Source: an uncultured Bacilli bacterium
GTDB lineage: Bacteria > Bacillota_I > Bacilli_A > RF39 > UBA660
DNA: 12,786 bases
Assembly (NCBI GenBank): GCA_947624635.1
Contig: CANQLF010000016.1
Coordinates: 1-12,786 of the forward strand
Direction: 5' to 3'
Positions 1 to 6,255 of this stretch are shown one piece after another. Both the position numbers and the translations under genes were made by a program. Numbering within the stretch: position 1 is the first letter of the stretch; each line of letters begins with the position of its first letter. The notes beneath the pieces are model-generated. The model worked only from the letters and a program-made list of their open reading frames with translations. It was not told the DNA's origin and did not search any database.

Positions 1-7
1 CAATAAA

Positions 8-49
8 AAAAGATAAATTTTTCATCTTTTTTCTTAAAATTTATCTTTT
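8..49. terminator. AT-rich inverted repeat, probable terminator of an upstream gene
   Basis: A perfect 14-base inverted repeat (AAAAGATAAATTTT at 8-21, its complement at 36-49) surrounds a T-rich 14-base loop. The stem has only one G-C pair, so it is weak, but the T-run on its right arm and its place ahead of the ackA promoter fit a bidirectional terminator for a gene left of the window. The function is inferred. Confidence 0.45.
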
Positions 50-114
50 CTACTATTATCGGCTGTAAATACTAACACAAAATCCTTATAAATCCTAAAA
101 ATATCCTTATTTTA

Positions 115-143
115 ATGAAAAAACTTTTGATTTATAGTATAAT
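115..143 (+). promoter_or_regulatory. Probable sigma-A-type promoter of the ackA operon
   Basis: A perfect -10 box TATAAT lies at 138-143. ATGAAA at 115-120 matches TTGACA at four of six positions with a 17-base spacer. Transcription would begin near 150, about 20 bases before the GTG start, leaving AGAAGG (157-162) as the ribosome binding site. No other promoter is visible before engB, so it probably drives ackA-nrnA-engB. An 8-base inverted repeat (CTAACACA 72-79, TGTGTTAG 147-154) flanks it and may be chance. Confidence 0.5.
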
Positions 144-169
144 ATCTGTGTTAGAAAGAAGGAAAAAGA

Positions 170-1348
170 GTGAAAATTATATCAATTAATGCAGGAAGTT
201 CTTCCTTAAAATTTAGTTTATTCAATATGGAAAATGAAGAATTATTAATATCAGGAACATTTGAAAGAATAGGAGTAGGAGGTAGTTTTGTTACTTTTAA
301 ACTTAATGGAGAAAAAATCAAGAAAGAAATAGAACTTAATAATCATAAAGAAGCTGTAGAAGTTTTACTTAAAGAATTAGTAGAATTAAAAGTTATTAAA
401 TCTTTAGATGAAATAGATGCAGTTGGACATAGATTAGTCCATGGTGGAGACGTTTATTCAAAAAGTGTAATTATAGATGATGATGTATTAAAAACAGTAG
501 ATGAATTATCTATTCTTGCACCACTTCATAATCCAGCTAACTTAACAGGAGTTAGAAGTTTTAAAGAAGTATTACCAAATATACCAATGGTAGGAGTATT
601 TGATACTGCATTCCATCAAACTATGGATAAAAGTGCTTATCTATATGGTGTACCTTATGAATGGTATGAAAAATATGGTGTTAGAAAATATGGATTTCAT
701 GGTACAAGCCATAACTATATCACTAAGACAATTAGTGAATATTTAAAAAGAGATGATTTAAAAATAATTTGTTGTCATTTAGGTAATGGTTCATCAATTA
801 CTGCAATTAAAGATGGGAAATGTATAGATACATCTATGGGATTTACTCCAAATGCTGGACTTATTATGGGTACAAGATGTGGAGATATCGATGCATCATT
901 AATACCTTATGTCATGGAAAAAACAGGTAAAAGCCTAGATGAAGTAATGAATGACTTAAATAAAAATAGTGGATTACTAGGAATTAGTGAAGTAAGTAGT
1001 GATAATAGAGATATAGAAGATGGAATAAAAGAAGGTAACGAAAAATGCATCTTAGCTCAAAATATGTTAGTAAGAAAAATAGTAGGATATATCTCAATGT
1101 ATAACACTTATTTAGGTGGGGCAGATGTTATATGTTTTACAGGAGGAATTGGTGAAAACGGTATAGATGTAAGAAGTGCGGTTATGAATGACCTAAAAGT
1201 ATTAGGTGTTAAACCATCAGAAGAAAGAAATAACGTAAGAGGTAAACTTCAATTAATAACTGAAGATGATTCAAAAATAGCTTGTTATGTAGTACCTACA
1301 AACGAAGAATTAATGATTGCGCTTGATACATATAATTTAGTTAAATAA
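170..1348 (+). CDS. ackA: Acetate kinase
   Basis: Cytoplasmic acetate kinase converts acetyl phosphate and ADP to acetate and ATP, the ATP-yielding last step of fermentative acetate production; it also runs in reverse. The 392 residues match the usual length of about 400. Family signatures are in order: NAGSSSLKF from N7, HRLVHGG (87-93, with the substrate-binding Arg88), DTAFH from D145, FHGTSH with H177, the phosphate/nucleotide region GNGSS, TRCGD with R236, GIGENG near 329 and PTNEE with E379 near the C-terminus. These line up with the catalytic Asn, Arg, His, Arg and Glu known from acetate kinases. The start is GTG, chosen because the protein begins correctly there and AGAAGG lies 7 bases upstream. 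The stop TAA is followed at once by TAG. No phosphotransacetylase gene is nearby; nrnA follows after 18 bases. Confidence 0.97.
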   Translation: MKIISINAGSSSLKFSLFNMENEELLISGTFERIGVGGSFVTFKLNGEKIKKEIELNNHKEAVEVLLKELVELKVIKSLDEIDAVGHRLVHGGDVYSKSVIIDDDVLKTVDELSILAPLHNPANLTGVRSFKEVLPNIPMVGVFDTAFHQTMDKSAYLYGVPYEWYEKYGVRKYGFHGTSHNYITKTISEYLKRDDLKIICCHLGNGSSITAIKDGKCIDTSMGFTPNAGLIMGTRCGDIDASLIPYVMEKTGKSLDEVMNDLNKNSGLLGISEVSSDNRDIEDGIKEGNEKCILAQNMLVRKIVGYISMYNTYLGGADVICFTGGIGENGIDVRSAVMNDLKVLGVKPSEERNNVRGKLQLITEDDSKIACYVVPTNEELMIALDTYNLVK

Positions 1349-1366
1349 TAGAATTGATGTGAGTTT

Positions 1367-2335
1367 ATGAATACATATAAATCAATATATAAGCAAATAA
1401 AAAAGTATGATAGTATAGTAATAGGTAGACACCTAAGAGTAGACCCTGATGCAATGGCTTCAGAACTAGCTTTAAAAGAACTTATATTAAATACTTTTAA
1501 AAATAAAAAAGTGTATGCGATAGGGCTATCTGCATCTAGATTTAAATACATGGGAGACTTAGATAAAATAGATGAAGATATAGCTAAAAAATCATTATTT
1601 ATAATACTTGATACACCAGATGTTAAAAGAGTAGATAGTGATTATATAGATGAATTTAAATATAAAATCAAAATAGATCATCATCCATTTGTAGAAAAAT
1701 TTTGTGATATAGAATGTATTAATGAAAATGCATCATCTACCTGTGAAATGATACTTGATTTTGCCTATAAAATGAAGATGAACATAAGTAGGAAATGTGC
1801 AGAACTGTTATTTACTGGAATAGTATCAGATACTAATAGATTTACAACTATAAATACTTCATTTAAAACTTTTGATTTAATACATAAACTTATAAAAGAT
1901 ACAAATATAGATTTTACTAGTCTTTATGATAAGTTATATGCAAGGCCAATAAAAGAAGTAAGACTTCAAGGTTATATAAGTCAAAATTTAGAACTTACAG
2001 ATAATGGACTTGCATACATTAAAGTAGATGATGATGTAATAAATCAATTTGGAGTAGATTCAGCTAGTCCAGGAAATATGATTAATAATTTTAATTATAT
2101 TAATGAAATATTAGTTTGGGTATTTGTAACTAAAGATGTTAAAAATGATATATATAGAATAACTATGCGTTCAAGAGGGCCAGTAATAAACGAAGTAGCT
2201 TCAAAATATAACGGTGGAGGTCATGTAAGAGCAAGTGGCGCAAGAGTAAAAACAATGGAAGAAGTAGATAACTTGATAAAAGATTTAGATATGGTATGTA
2301 AAGATTTTAGAGGTGATATAGATGAAAATAAATAG
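1367..2335 (+). CDS. nrnA: DHH-family nanoRNase / pAp phosphatase (NrnA-like)
   Basis: NrnA-type enzymes degrade RNA oligonucleotides of a few bases and dephosphorylate 3'-phosphoadenosine 5'-phosphate, finishing mRNA decay and recycling a sulfur-assimilation by-product. The 322 residues carry the DHH domain metal ligands: H22 with D26 and D28 (RHLRVDPDA), D82 (LDTPD), the DHHP motif at 104-107 and DTNRF from D155. The DHHA1 domain ends with the substrate motif GGGHVRASGA (283-292). The stretch RSRGPVIN before it closely resembles Bacillus subtilis NrnA as I recall it. Length is as expected for full-length NrnA (about 313). The ribosome binding site (GATGTGAG) is weak, and the short gap after ackA suggests shared transcription. 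The last 14 bases overlap engB. Some related DHH enzymes hydrolyse cyclic dinucleotides, which the sequence cannot fully exclude. Confidence 0.9.
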   Translation: MNTYKSIYKQIKKYDSIVIGRHLRVDPDAMASELALKELILNTFKNKKVYAIGLSASRFKYMGDLDKIDEDIAKKSLFIILDTPDVKRVDSDYIDEFKYKIKIDHHPFVEKFCDIECINENASSTCEMILDFAYKMKMNISRKCAELLFTGIVSDTNRFTTINTSFKTFDLIHKLIKDTNIDFTSLYDKLYARPIKEVRLQGYISQNLELTDNGLAYIKVDDDVINQFGVDSASPGNMINNFNYINEILVWVFVTKDVKNDIYRITMRSRGPVINEVASKYNGGGHVRASGARVKTMEEVDNLIKDLDMVCKDFRGDIDENK

Positions 2336-2912
2336 TGTTGAACTTAAAATTTCAGCAGTTAGAACTAGTCAATATCCTGATGATAAAAAAAGCGAATTTT
2401 TAATGATAGGTAGAAGTAATGTAGGAAAAAGTAGTTTTATAAATGCTTTAGTGCATAGAAAAAATTTTGCGAGAACATCTAGTAGACCTGGTAAAACACA
2501 AACATTAAACTTTTACCTTGTAAACGATACTTTTTACTTAGTCGATGTTCCAGGGTACGGATATGCATTAACAAGTAAAAAAAATCAAGCTAAATTTGGT
2601 AAGATGATTGAAGAGTATTTAACTACAAGAGAAAATTTAAAACATATATTTTTACTAATAGATTTTAGACATAAACCAACTAAAGATGATCTACTTATGT
2701 ATAACTATTTGAAGTATTTTAATCTTCCAGTAACCGTAGTCGCAACTAAAATAGATAAAATAACTAAAGGACAATGGGATAAATACAAAAATATTATTTT
2801 AAAAGAATTAGATCTTGTCCATGGAGATGAACTTGTATTATTCTCATCACTTTCCAAAGAAGGAAAAGATCAAATTCATAATATAATTGAAAATAAATTG
2901 ACTGAAAATTAA
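2322..2912 (+). CDS. engB: Ribosome-biogenesis GTP-binding protein EngB/YsxC
   Basis: EngB (YsxC/YihA) is a small GTPase needed for late assembly of the 50S ribosomal subunit. The 196 residues match the family length and show every G motif: Walker A GRSNVGKS (30-37), the TSSRPGKTQT switch I segment (52-61), DVPGYGYA (75-82), TKID (142-145) and an SSLSKEG element near the C-terminus standing for G5. The ATG overlaps the end of nrnA by 14 bases in a different frame, and AGAGGTGAT (2309-2317) lies just before it, pointing to translational coupling. The stop codon is inside the 16-base sequence duplicated by the IS30 insertion. The element therefore joined the gene immediately after its last codon without truncating it, but separated it from its original terminator, now at 4692. 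Confidence 0.96.
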   Translation: MKINSVELKISAVRTSQYPDDKKSEFLMIGRSNVGKSSFINALVHRKNFARTSSRPGKTQTLNFYLVNDTFYLVDVPGYGYALTSKKNQAKFGKMIEEYLTTRENLKHIFLLIDFRHKPTKDDLLMYNYLKYFNLPVTVVATKIDKITKGQWDKYKNIILKELDLVHGDELVLFSSLSKEGKDQIHNIIENKLTEN

Positions 2913-2924
2913 TACAACCTAGTG
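2909..2924. repeat. Left copy of 16-base target duplication flanking the IS
   Basis: TTAATACAACCTAGTG here is identical to 4690-4705 on the other side of the IS30 element. It contains the engB stop codon and the left arm and loop of the original terminator hairpin. Similarity may extend upstream with gaps (2890-2903 against 4678-4690), so the exact limit of the duplication is uncertain. Confidence 0.75.
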
Positions 2925-2962
2925 GGTTAATTTTGATTAGGATATCCCGTTTAGATATCCCG
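2925..2962. repeat. Left end of the IS with two GATATCCCG repeats
   Basis: Two direct copies of GATATCCCG lie at 2941-2949 and 2954-2962, with a 13-base period. The bases 2929-2949 are the exact reverse complement of 4635-4655. Repeated motifs at IS30-family ends would fit transposase binding sites; binding is inferred. Confidence 0.7.
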
Positions 2963-2990
2963 TTTTAGAAAAAACGACTATAAATTATAA

Positions 2991-3021
2991 AAGATAAGTG
3001 AGGAAAATCCTACTTATTTTT
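2991..3021 (+). terminator. Inward-facing terminator inside the left end of the IS
   Basis: AAGATAAGT (2991-2999), AGGA (3001-3004), loop AAA, TCCT (3008-3011) and ACTTATTTTT (3012-3021) form a stem of about 13 pairs with one bulged G (3000) and one G-T pair, ending in a T-run. In the plus direction it would stop transcription entering from engB before it reaches the antisense side of the transposase gene. Confidence 0.6.
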
Positions 3022-3029
3022 GTGTAATA

Positions 3030-3180
3030 TTAACTGCTAATATTGATATATGTACCACAAAGTAAAGAGTAGTAATCCTGCCTATAATGTTAGTAGTGCC
3101 ACAAAGTGAAGATTAGTGTATTGGGTAGATAAGCTTCAAAGGAATGGATTCCTTTGAAGGAATAAACCATTATGTTAGAT
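3030..3180. other. Noncoding, repeat- and hairpin-containing segment of the IS
   Basis: No credible ORF lies between the left end of the element and the transposase stop. The segment holds a 19-base direct repeat (CCACAAAGTAAAGAGTAGT at 3055-3073, and 3099-3117 with 17 of 19 identical; period 44). A perfect 11-base hairpin follows: CTTCAAAGGAA (3134-3144), loop TGGA, complement at 3149-3159. TATAAT occurs at 3083-3088 without a convincing -35. It might encode a structured RNA or hold protein binding sites; I do not recognise a known RNA family. Confidence 0.4.
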
Positions 3181-3187
3181 AAAAAGT

Positions 3188-3233
3188 AAAAATCAAGGGT
3201 TTTATGAATTCGCTTCGCTCACCCTTGATTTTT
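3188..3233 (-). terminator. Bidirectional terminator after the transposase gene
   Basis: A perfect 13-base stem (AAAAATCAAGGGT at 3188-3200 and its complement at 3221-3233) with a 20-base loop sits 7 bases past the transposase stop. Read on the minus strand the right arm ends in a T-run and continues ACTTTTT, so it should end the transposase transcript. The plus strand also ends in T-rich DNA. Confidence 0.75.
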
Positions 3234-3240
3234 ATTTTTA

Positions 3241-4560
3241 TCACTTGTTTTTTATTATCATATCTTTCATATTTAACTTTTCTATTGGAATGTGGTGTAA
3301 ATTGAGAGTTTCTAATATTTCACTGCCTAATTCTTCTTCTAATAATTGAATTGGTGTTTTGAAATTTTTCTTGGGCCTTGGGTAATTATTTAGTCTTGTT
3401 ATTATATCTAATATATCTTCATCCGTTAATTTCGTTATATCATATCCTTTTCTTATTAACCACCTTAGTAGTATATGATTGTTTTCTATATGTGGTTTTT
3501 CATATGATGCATATGTGTGTGTATAATATACCGACATCCTTTTTTCTATATCTTCATAAATTGATTTCTCTAATGCTTCATAGTTTGTAAATTCTACTCC
3601 ATTATCTGGTATCCCTTTTCTAAATATTACATAGAATTTTGATTTTAATTTTTCCTCTAATTTATCTAATACTTTTTTAATTTCTTCCTGTGTTTTTTGT
3701 TTTATTTTAAATGCAAGCATTAATGAAAAACAAGGAATCATTATTGTAAATAACAATGCTCCTCCTTTTATTCCTTCAACTGTATCTAGTTCTACTATTC
3801 CTAATGGTCTATTTTCTCTTTCTTCATTTGTTAAATTTTCTATACTTCTACCATTTAATTGATGACCTTTTACTGTATTCCTTTTTAAAGTGTTAGTTCC
3901 ATATCTTACTCTTGATACTTTATTTCTAAGATCTAAATTTCCACAGTCTAATAGTCCTTTATCTATCCAATCATAAAATGAAGAGGTTGATGATTTATAC
4001 ATTTCGTATTTCTCTGGTAATGTATTCATTATTACCTCTGGAGATATACCATTTTTTATTCTGTCGGATAGATAGTCTTTGAATTCTTGAGGAAATGAAT
4101 CAATTTTAGTACCCATTCTTGATATCTTTTGAACAGCATTATGCATTTTTATTGCAGTTTCTGCATGATATTTAATTTTAACATTATTACATTTTGAATA
4201 CATTTCACATCCATTACATACATGATGATTTTTTTTAAGTAGTTCACAATCAATAGATACTTTATAGTTAGGACATATTTTTACTGCATTATTACAATAT
4301 TTACACTGGGAACATCTTATTTTATCTATTATATTTTCACACAAATATTTTTGATGACAATTGTCTTTGTTTAGGCAGTTTGAGCATTTTCTAGATTTTC
4401 CAAAATATGATGAGTATTTTTTTATTTCTTTTCGTATTCCTGAAGGATCTTTTTGAATAATTCTTCCTATATCTGCTGGTGATCTATTATTATTTAGGTA
4501 AAATTCGATATTGGCTAGTTCCAATTCTGTTAAATTTTTGTTAGAATAATTACGTCCCAT
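3241..4560 (-). CDS. IS30-family transposase
   Basis: The DDE-type transposase of the surrounding insertion sequence cuts and joins its ends. From the ATG at 4560 it has 439 residues. An N-terminal helix-turn-helix region comes first (LTELELANIE to IRKEIKKY, about residues 8-50). A cysteine-rich stretch of CxxC pairs (about 58-125) follows, probably binding zinc. The catalytic domain then shows the three acidic sites: Asp in GIVELDTVEG, Asp in IPDNGVEF and Glu in the EKPHIENNH segment, matching the IS30 pattern D, DNG-EF, E. No frameshift or internal stop is seen, so it may be active. An upstream TTG would add 11 residues, but AGGAGGT (4567-4573 on the minus strand) lies 6 bases before the chosen ATG. 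It stops at TGA followed by in-frame TAA. Confidence 0.93.
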   Translation of the reverse strand: MGRNYSNKNLTELELANIEFYLNNNRSPADIGRIIQKDPSGIRKEIKKYSSYFGKSRKCSNCLNKDNCHQKYLCENIIDKIRCSQCKYCNNAVKICPNYKVSIDCELLKKNHHVCNGCEMYSKCNNVKIKYHAETAIKMHNAVQKISRMGTKIDSFPQEFKDYLSDRIKNGISPEVIMNTLPEKYEMYKSSTSSFYDWIDKGLLDCGNLDLRNKVSRVRYGTNTLKRNTVKGHQLNGRSIENLTNEERENRPLGIVELDTVEGIKGGALLFTIMIPCFSLMLAFKIKQKTQEEIKKVLDKLEEKLKSKFYVIFRKGIPDNGVEFTNYEALEKSIYEDIEKRMSVYYTHTYASYEKPHIENNHILLRWLIRKGYDITKLTDEDILDIITRLNNYPRPKKNFKTPIQLLEEELGSEILETLNLHHIPIEKLNMKDMIIKNK

Positions 4561-4598
4561 ATACATACCTCCTATACATAATTTTCTAAACAACAGTT

Positions 4599-4627
4599 AT
4601 TGTATCATAGGTTTTATATGGGATTAA
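4599..4627 (-). promoter_or_regulatory. Probable transposase promoter
   Basis: On the minus strand TACAAT (4604-4599) is preceded by an extended TG element (TGA). A poor -35 candidate, TTAATC, lies 17 bases upstream (4627-4622), just inside the GATATCCCG repeats. The start of transcription would be about 25 bases ahead of the strong AGGAGGT site. Transposase binding at the end could shut it off, but that is inference. Confidence 0.4.
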
Positions 4628-4633
4628 TACTAT

Positions 4634-4689
4634 TCGGGATATCCTAATCAAAATTTATATCAATTCGGGATATCGTTAAAATAATTGAC
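4634..4689. repeat. Right end of the IS with GATATCCCG repeats
   Basis: Reverse-complement copies of GATATCCCG lie at 4635-4643 and 4665-4673, and a shortened GATAT lies at 4656-4660. Spacing from the proposed terminus mirrors that of the left end for the outer two. The bases 4635-4655 pair perfectly with 2929-2949. Confidence 0.65.
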
Positions 4690-4705
4690 TTAATACAACC
4701 TAGTG
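4690..4705. repeat. Right copy of 16-base target duplication
   Basis: Identical to 2909-2924. Here the copy is still joined to the rest of the original terminator (4706-4717), so this side keeps the complete hairpin. The preceding bases 4678-4690 also resemble the 3' end of engB (2890-2903, one base different in length), so the duplication may once have been longer. Confidence 0.75.
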
Positions 4706-4717
4706 TTGTATTTTTTT
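4692..4717 (+). terminator. Original engB-operon terminator, displaced by the IS
   Basis: AATACAAC (4692-4699), loop CTAGT, GTTGTATT (4705-4712) and a run of seven T (4711-4717) form a classic Rho-independent terminator with an 8-pair stem. Its first half is duplicated next to engB at 2911-2924, showing that it ended that operon before the insertion. Confidence 0.8.
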
Positions 4718-4734
4718 CTATATTATTTTATAAT
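4706..4734 (+). promoter_or_regulatory. Possible promoter of the prepilin-like gene
   Basis: TATAAT (4729-4734) has TTGTAT (4706-4711) 17 bases upstream; only the TTG of the -35 box fits well. It overlaps the right arm of the terminator and would start transcription just before the ribosome binding site AGGTGAT (4741-4747). TTGACT (4685-4690), at the IS right end, is another -35-like hexamer, but its matching -10 is poor. Confidence 0.35.
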
Positions 4735-4750
4735 TATTCTAGGTGATAGA

Positions 4751-6079
4751 ATGGAAAATAAAGGATTTACATTAGTCGAACTAATAGTTAGTATAACTTT
4801 AATATTACTTCTTTTTACAATTATAGTGCCCGCTGGAATTAAATTAAATAATAATGCCAAAATTAAAGAATGTGAAAATATAAAAGATGAAATACTTACT
4901 GCAGTAGATTTATATGTTGATAGTCACATGGTGAATGGAAAAGTATCTTTTAGTTATGTAACTTTAAAACAACTATATGATGAGGATTTAATTGAAAGAG
5001 AATATAAAATAGATATTAATGGAACAAAAATATTTGAAGGTAAATGGAATAATGAGGATTTAAAGATTAATATAACTAGAACTAATAGTTCTGTTGATTA
5101 TAAAGATGATGAATTAAAAGAAAAAATGGGATATTACACATATAGTTTAGAAAAAGATATATGCTATAAGAAAAATGAACCATTAAATAAAACTCTTGCT
5201 GATACAATTTTAGCTAAAGAAAAGCCAATAACAACTTCACCACAATTTACAACAGATTCAACAGACAAAGGTTTATATAAATTGCAAGGAGATATAGCAG
5301 CAGGTGGTAAAAATATATATTACTATAGAGGAGCAGTAGACAACAATTATGTACAATTTGGGACATATACAAAAGAAGTAAAAAATCAAGTATACGAAAA
5401 TAGTGTAAAACAACAAACAGTAGCACAAAAAGGAGATCCAATATTATGGAGGATAGTGCGAATAAATGAAGACGGAAGTGTAAAACTAATTGCAGAACAC
5501 AATATAGGAGATACATATCATGTATGGAATTCAAATGGAAAATCAGATTATGAAGGAAGTACAATAAAGAAAACAATAGATGATTGGTATAAAGAAACGT
5601 TTGAAACAACAGAAGAATATCCAGAAAATAAAGAATTAGCAACCCTAATACAAGATACAGAATTCTGCAATGATAGAAGTGGAGATAATTATAATGCAGT
5701 ATATGCAAGATTAAAAAAAACTCCACCAGAACCAACGTTAAAATGTTCACAAGTAGATATAATAACAGCAAAAGCTGGATTAATAAGCGCAGATGAAATT
5801 GTATATGCAGGAGCTTTAAATAGTAAAGGTGTAACAAATAATACAACATATTTAAACAATAACACATATTTTTGGACAATTTCGCCGCGTTCTTCCGCTT
5901 CGCTGTACTCTTCTGCTAGCGTATTCTATTGGTCCCCTTACCCTTACTACCTGTACATGGACAGCCAAAGTGTCTCTAGCGCGAATTTTGTGGCAGCTCG
6001 TCCAGTTATAACTTTGTCATCTGAAGCATCTACCACATCAGGTTCTGGGACAAGTACCGATCCCTGGGTAATAAAATGA
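4751..6079 (+). CDS. Type IV prepilin-like surface protein with putative variable C-type-lectin-like tip
   Basis: A 442-residue protein begins with a type III signal: a short basic leader, then G5|FTLVEL with Glu at +5, followed by a hydrophobic helix to about residue 30. A prepilin peptidase should cleave after G5 and methylate F6, and the protein should join a pilus or pseudopilus. The middle is rich in Asp, Glu, Lys and Asn. From about residue 225 (ILWRIVRINEDG, W233) a domain of the DUF6273/formylglycine-enzyme-like kind seems to begin; its hallmarks are W375-T-I-S-P-R, ARPVITL and a final GTSTDPW. This C-type-lectin-like assignment rests on remembered motifs. Residues 377-418 are coded by GC-rich, A-poor DNA unlike the rest. 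ATG 4751 is preferred over an upstream GTG because of AGGTGAT and the leader. No pilus assembly genes are nearby. It stops at TGA then TAA. Confidence 0.8.
   Translation: MENKGFTLVELIVSITLILLLFTIIVPAGIKLNNNAKIKECENIKDEILTAVDLYVDSHMVNGKVSFSYVTLKQLYDEDLIEREYKIDINGTKIFEGKWNNEDLKINITRTNSSVDYKDDELKEKMGYYTYSLEKDICYKKNEPLNKTLADTILAKEKPITTSPQFTTDSTDKGLYKLQGDIAAGGKNIYYYRGAVDNNYVQFGTYTKEVKNQVYENSVKQQTVAQKGDPILWRIVRINEDGSVKLIAEHNIGDTYHVWNSNGKSDYEGSTIKKTIDDWYKETFETTEEYPENKELATLIQDTEFCNDRSGDNYNAVYARLKKTPPEPTLKCSQVDIITAKAGLISADEIVYAGALNSKGVTNNTTYLNNNTYFWTISPRSSASLYSSASVFYWSPYPYYLYMDSQSVSSANFVAARPVITLSSEASTTSGSGTSTDPWVIK
5879..6004 (+). other. GC-rich, adenine-poor segment: candidate DGR variable region
   Basis: In 5881-6000 I count 62 G/C of 120 (52%) and only 18 A (15%). 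The gene just upstream is about 43% A, and the window is under 30% GC. The change is abrupt at ATT 5879. Codons are dominated by TAC, TCT, TCC, GCT, AGC, CCT and GAC, as expected when AAC or AAT codons of a template are randomised at A. The segment encodes the end of a lectin-like domain, rich in Ser, Tyr, Pro and Ala, followed by a more conserved ARPVITL stretch. No template repeat or reverse transcriptase is in the window, so the DGR identity is inferred. Confidence 0.5.
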
Positions 6080-6123
6080 TAAAATTATGAGGCAAACCTA
6101 TCAAAAACGATGGTCAATAAAAG

Positions 6124-6186
6124 ATAGAGAAAAAAACAGTGAAAAAAGATAGAAATGTAACTAATGATTTCACTGTTTTTCTCTAT
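6124..6186 (+). terminator. Long stem-loop downstream of the prepilin-like gene
   Basis: ATAGAG, seven A, CAGTGAAA (6124-6144) pairs with TTTCACTG, five T, CTCTAT (6168-6186), giving 19 pairs with a two-base bulge and a 23-base loop. The T-run within the right arm could serve termination at the CAGTG/CACTG stem. It may instead be the kind of hairpin found near some DGR variable regions; it lies about 45 bases beyond the stop. Confidence 0.55.
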
Positions 6187-6255
6187 TTGTTCAAAAGCCT
6201 TAAAAAATCAAACACTAATTTTGACAGGATTTCATAAAATACACTAGGTGGTATA

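Larger units (their letters stand above)
2925..4689 (-). mobile_element. IS30-family insertion sequence, apparently intact
   Basis: The element is about 1765 bases between the two 16-base duplications. Its one gene is an IS30-type DDE transposase on the minus strand. Both ends carry GATATCCCG repeats at equal distance from the proposed termini: position 17 in from each end, with GATAT again at position 30. A 21-base perfect inverted repeat (2929-2949 and 4635-4655) is the strongest palindrome, but it is offset by 30 bases between the ends. The left third (2960-3190) is noncoding and structured. The site is a terminator stem-loop, a target reported for the mycoplasma element IS1630 of this family. 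Terminal coordinates are inferred from the duplications and could shift by a few to about 12 bases on the right. Confidence 0.85.

Noticed and set aside
72..154. Inverted repeat CTAACACA/TGTGTTAG around the ackA promoter as an operator or attenuator
   Set aside because: Eight bases separated by 67 is not far from chance expectation in such a stretch, and no further structure supports it.
1285..1551. Minus-strand ORF of 88 codons across the ackA-nrnA junction
   Set aside because: It is antisense to two well-supported genes, with no ribosome binding site or recognisable domain.
3055..3117. Possible CRISPR-like array in the IS
   Set aside because: There are only two 19-base copies with mismatches, no third unit and no cas genes nearby.
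3378..3590. Plus-strand ORF of 70 codons within the transposase gene
   Set aside because: It is antisense to the conserved catalytic part of the transposase and has only a hydrophobic shadow composition.
4685..4713. Outward hybrid promoter made by the IS right end (TTGACT)
   Set aside because: The -35 hexamer is good, but at 17-18 bases there is only GTATTT or TATTTT as a -10, inside the terminator stem. The TATAAT at 4729 fits a different -35.
5247..5879. Minus-strand ORF of 210 codons rich in Leu and Tyr
   Set aside because: It lies wholly antisense to the prepilin-like gene, has a low-complexity hydrophobic composition typical of a complementary-strand shadow, and ends where the composition changes at 5879.
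3209..5906. CGCTTCGCT shared by the IS terminator loop (3211-3219) and the GC-rich prepilin segment (5897-5905)
   Set aside because: It is only nine bases, self-similar (GCTTCGC), with no matching flanks; probably coincidence rather than a template-variable pair.
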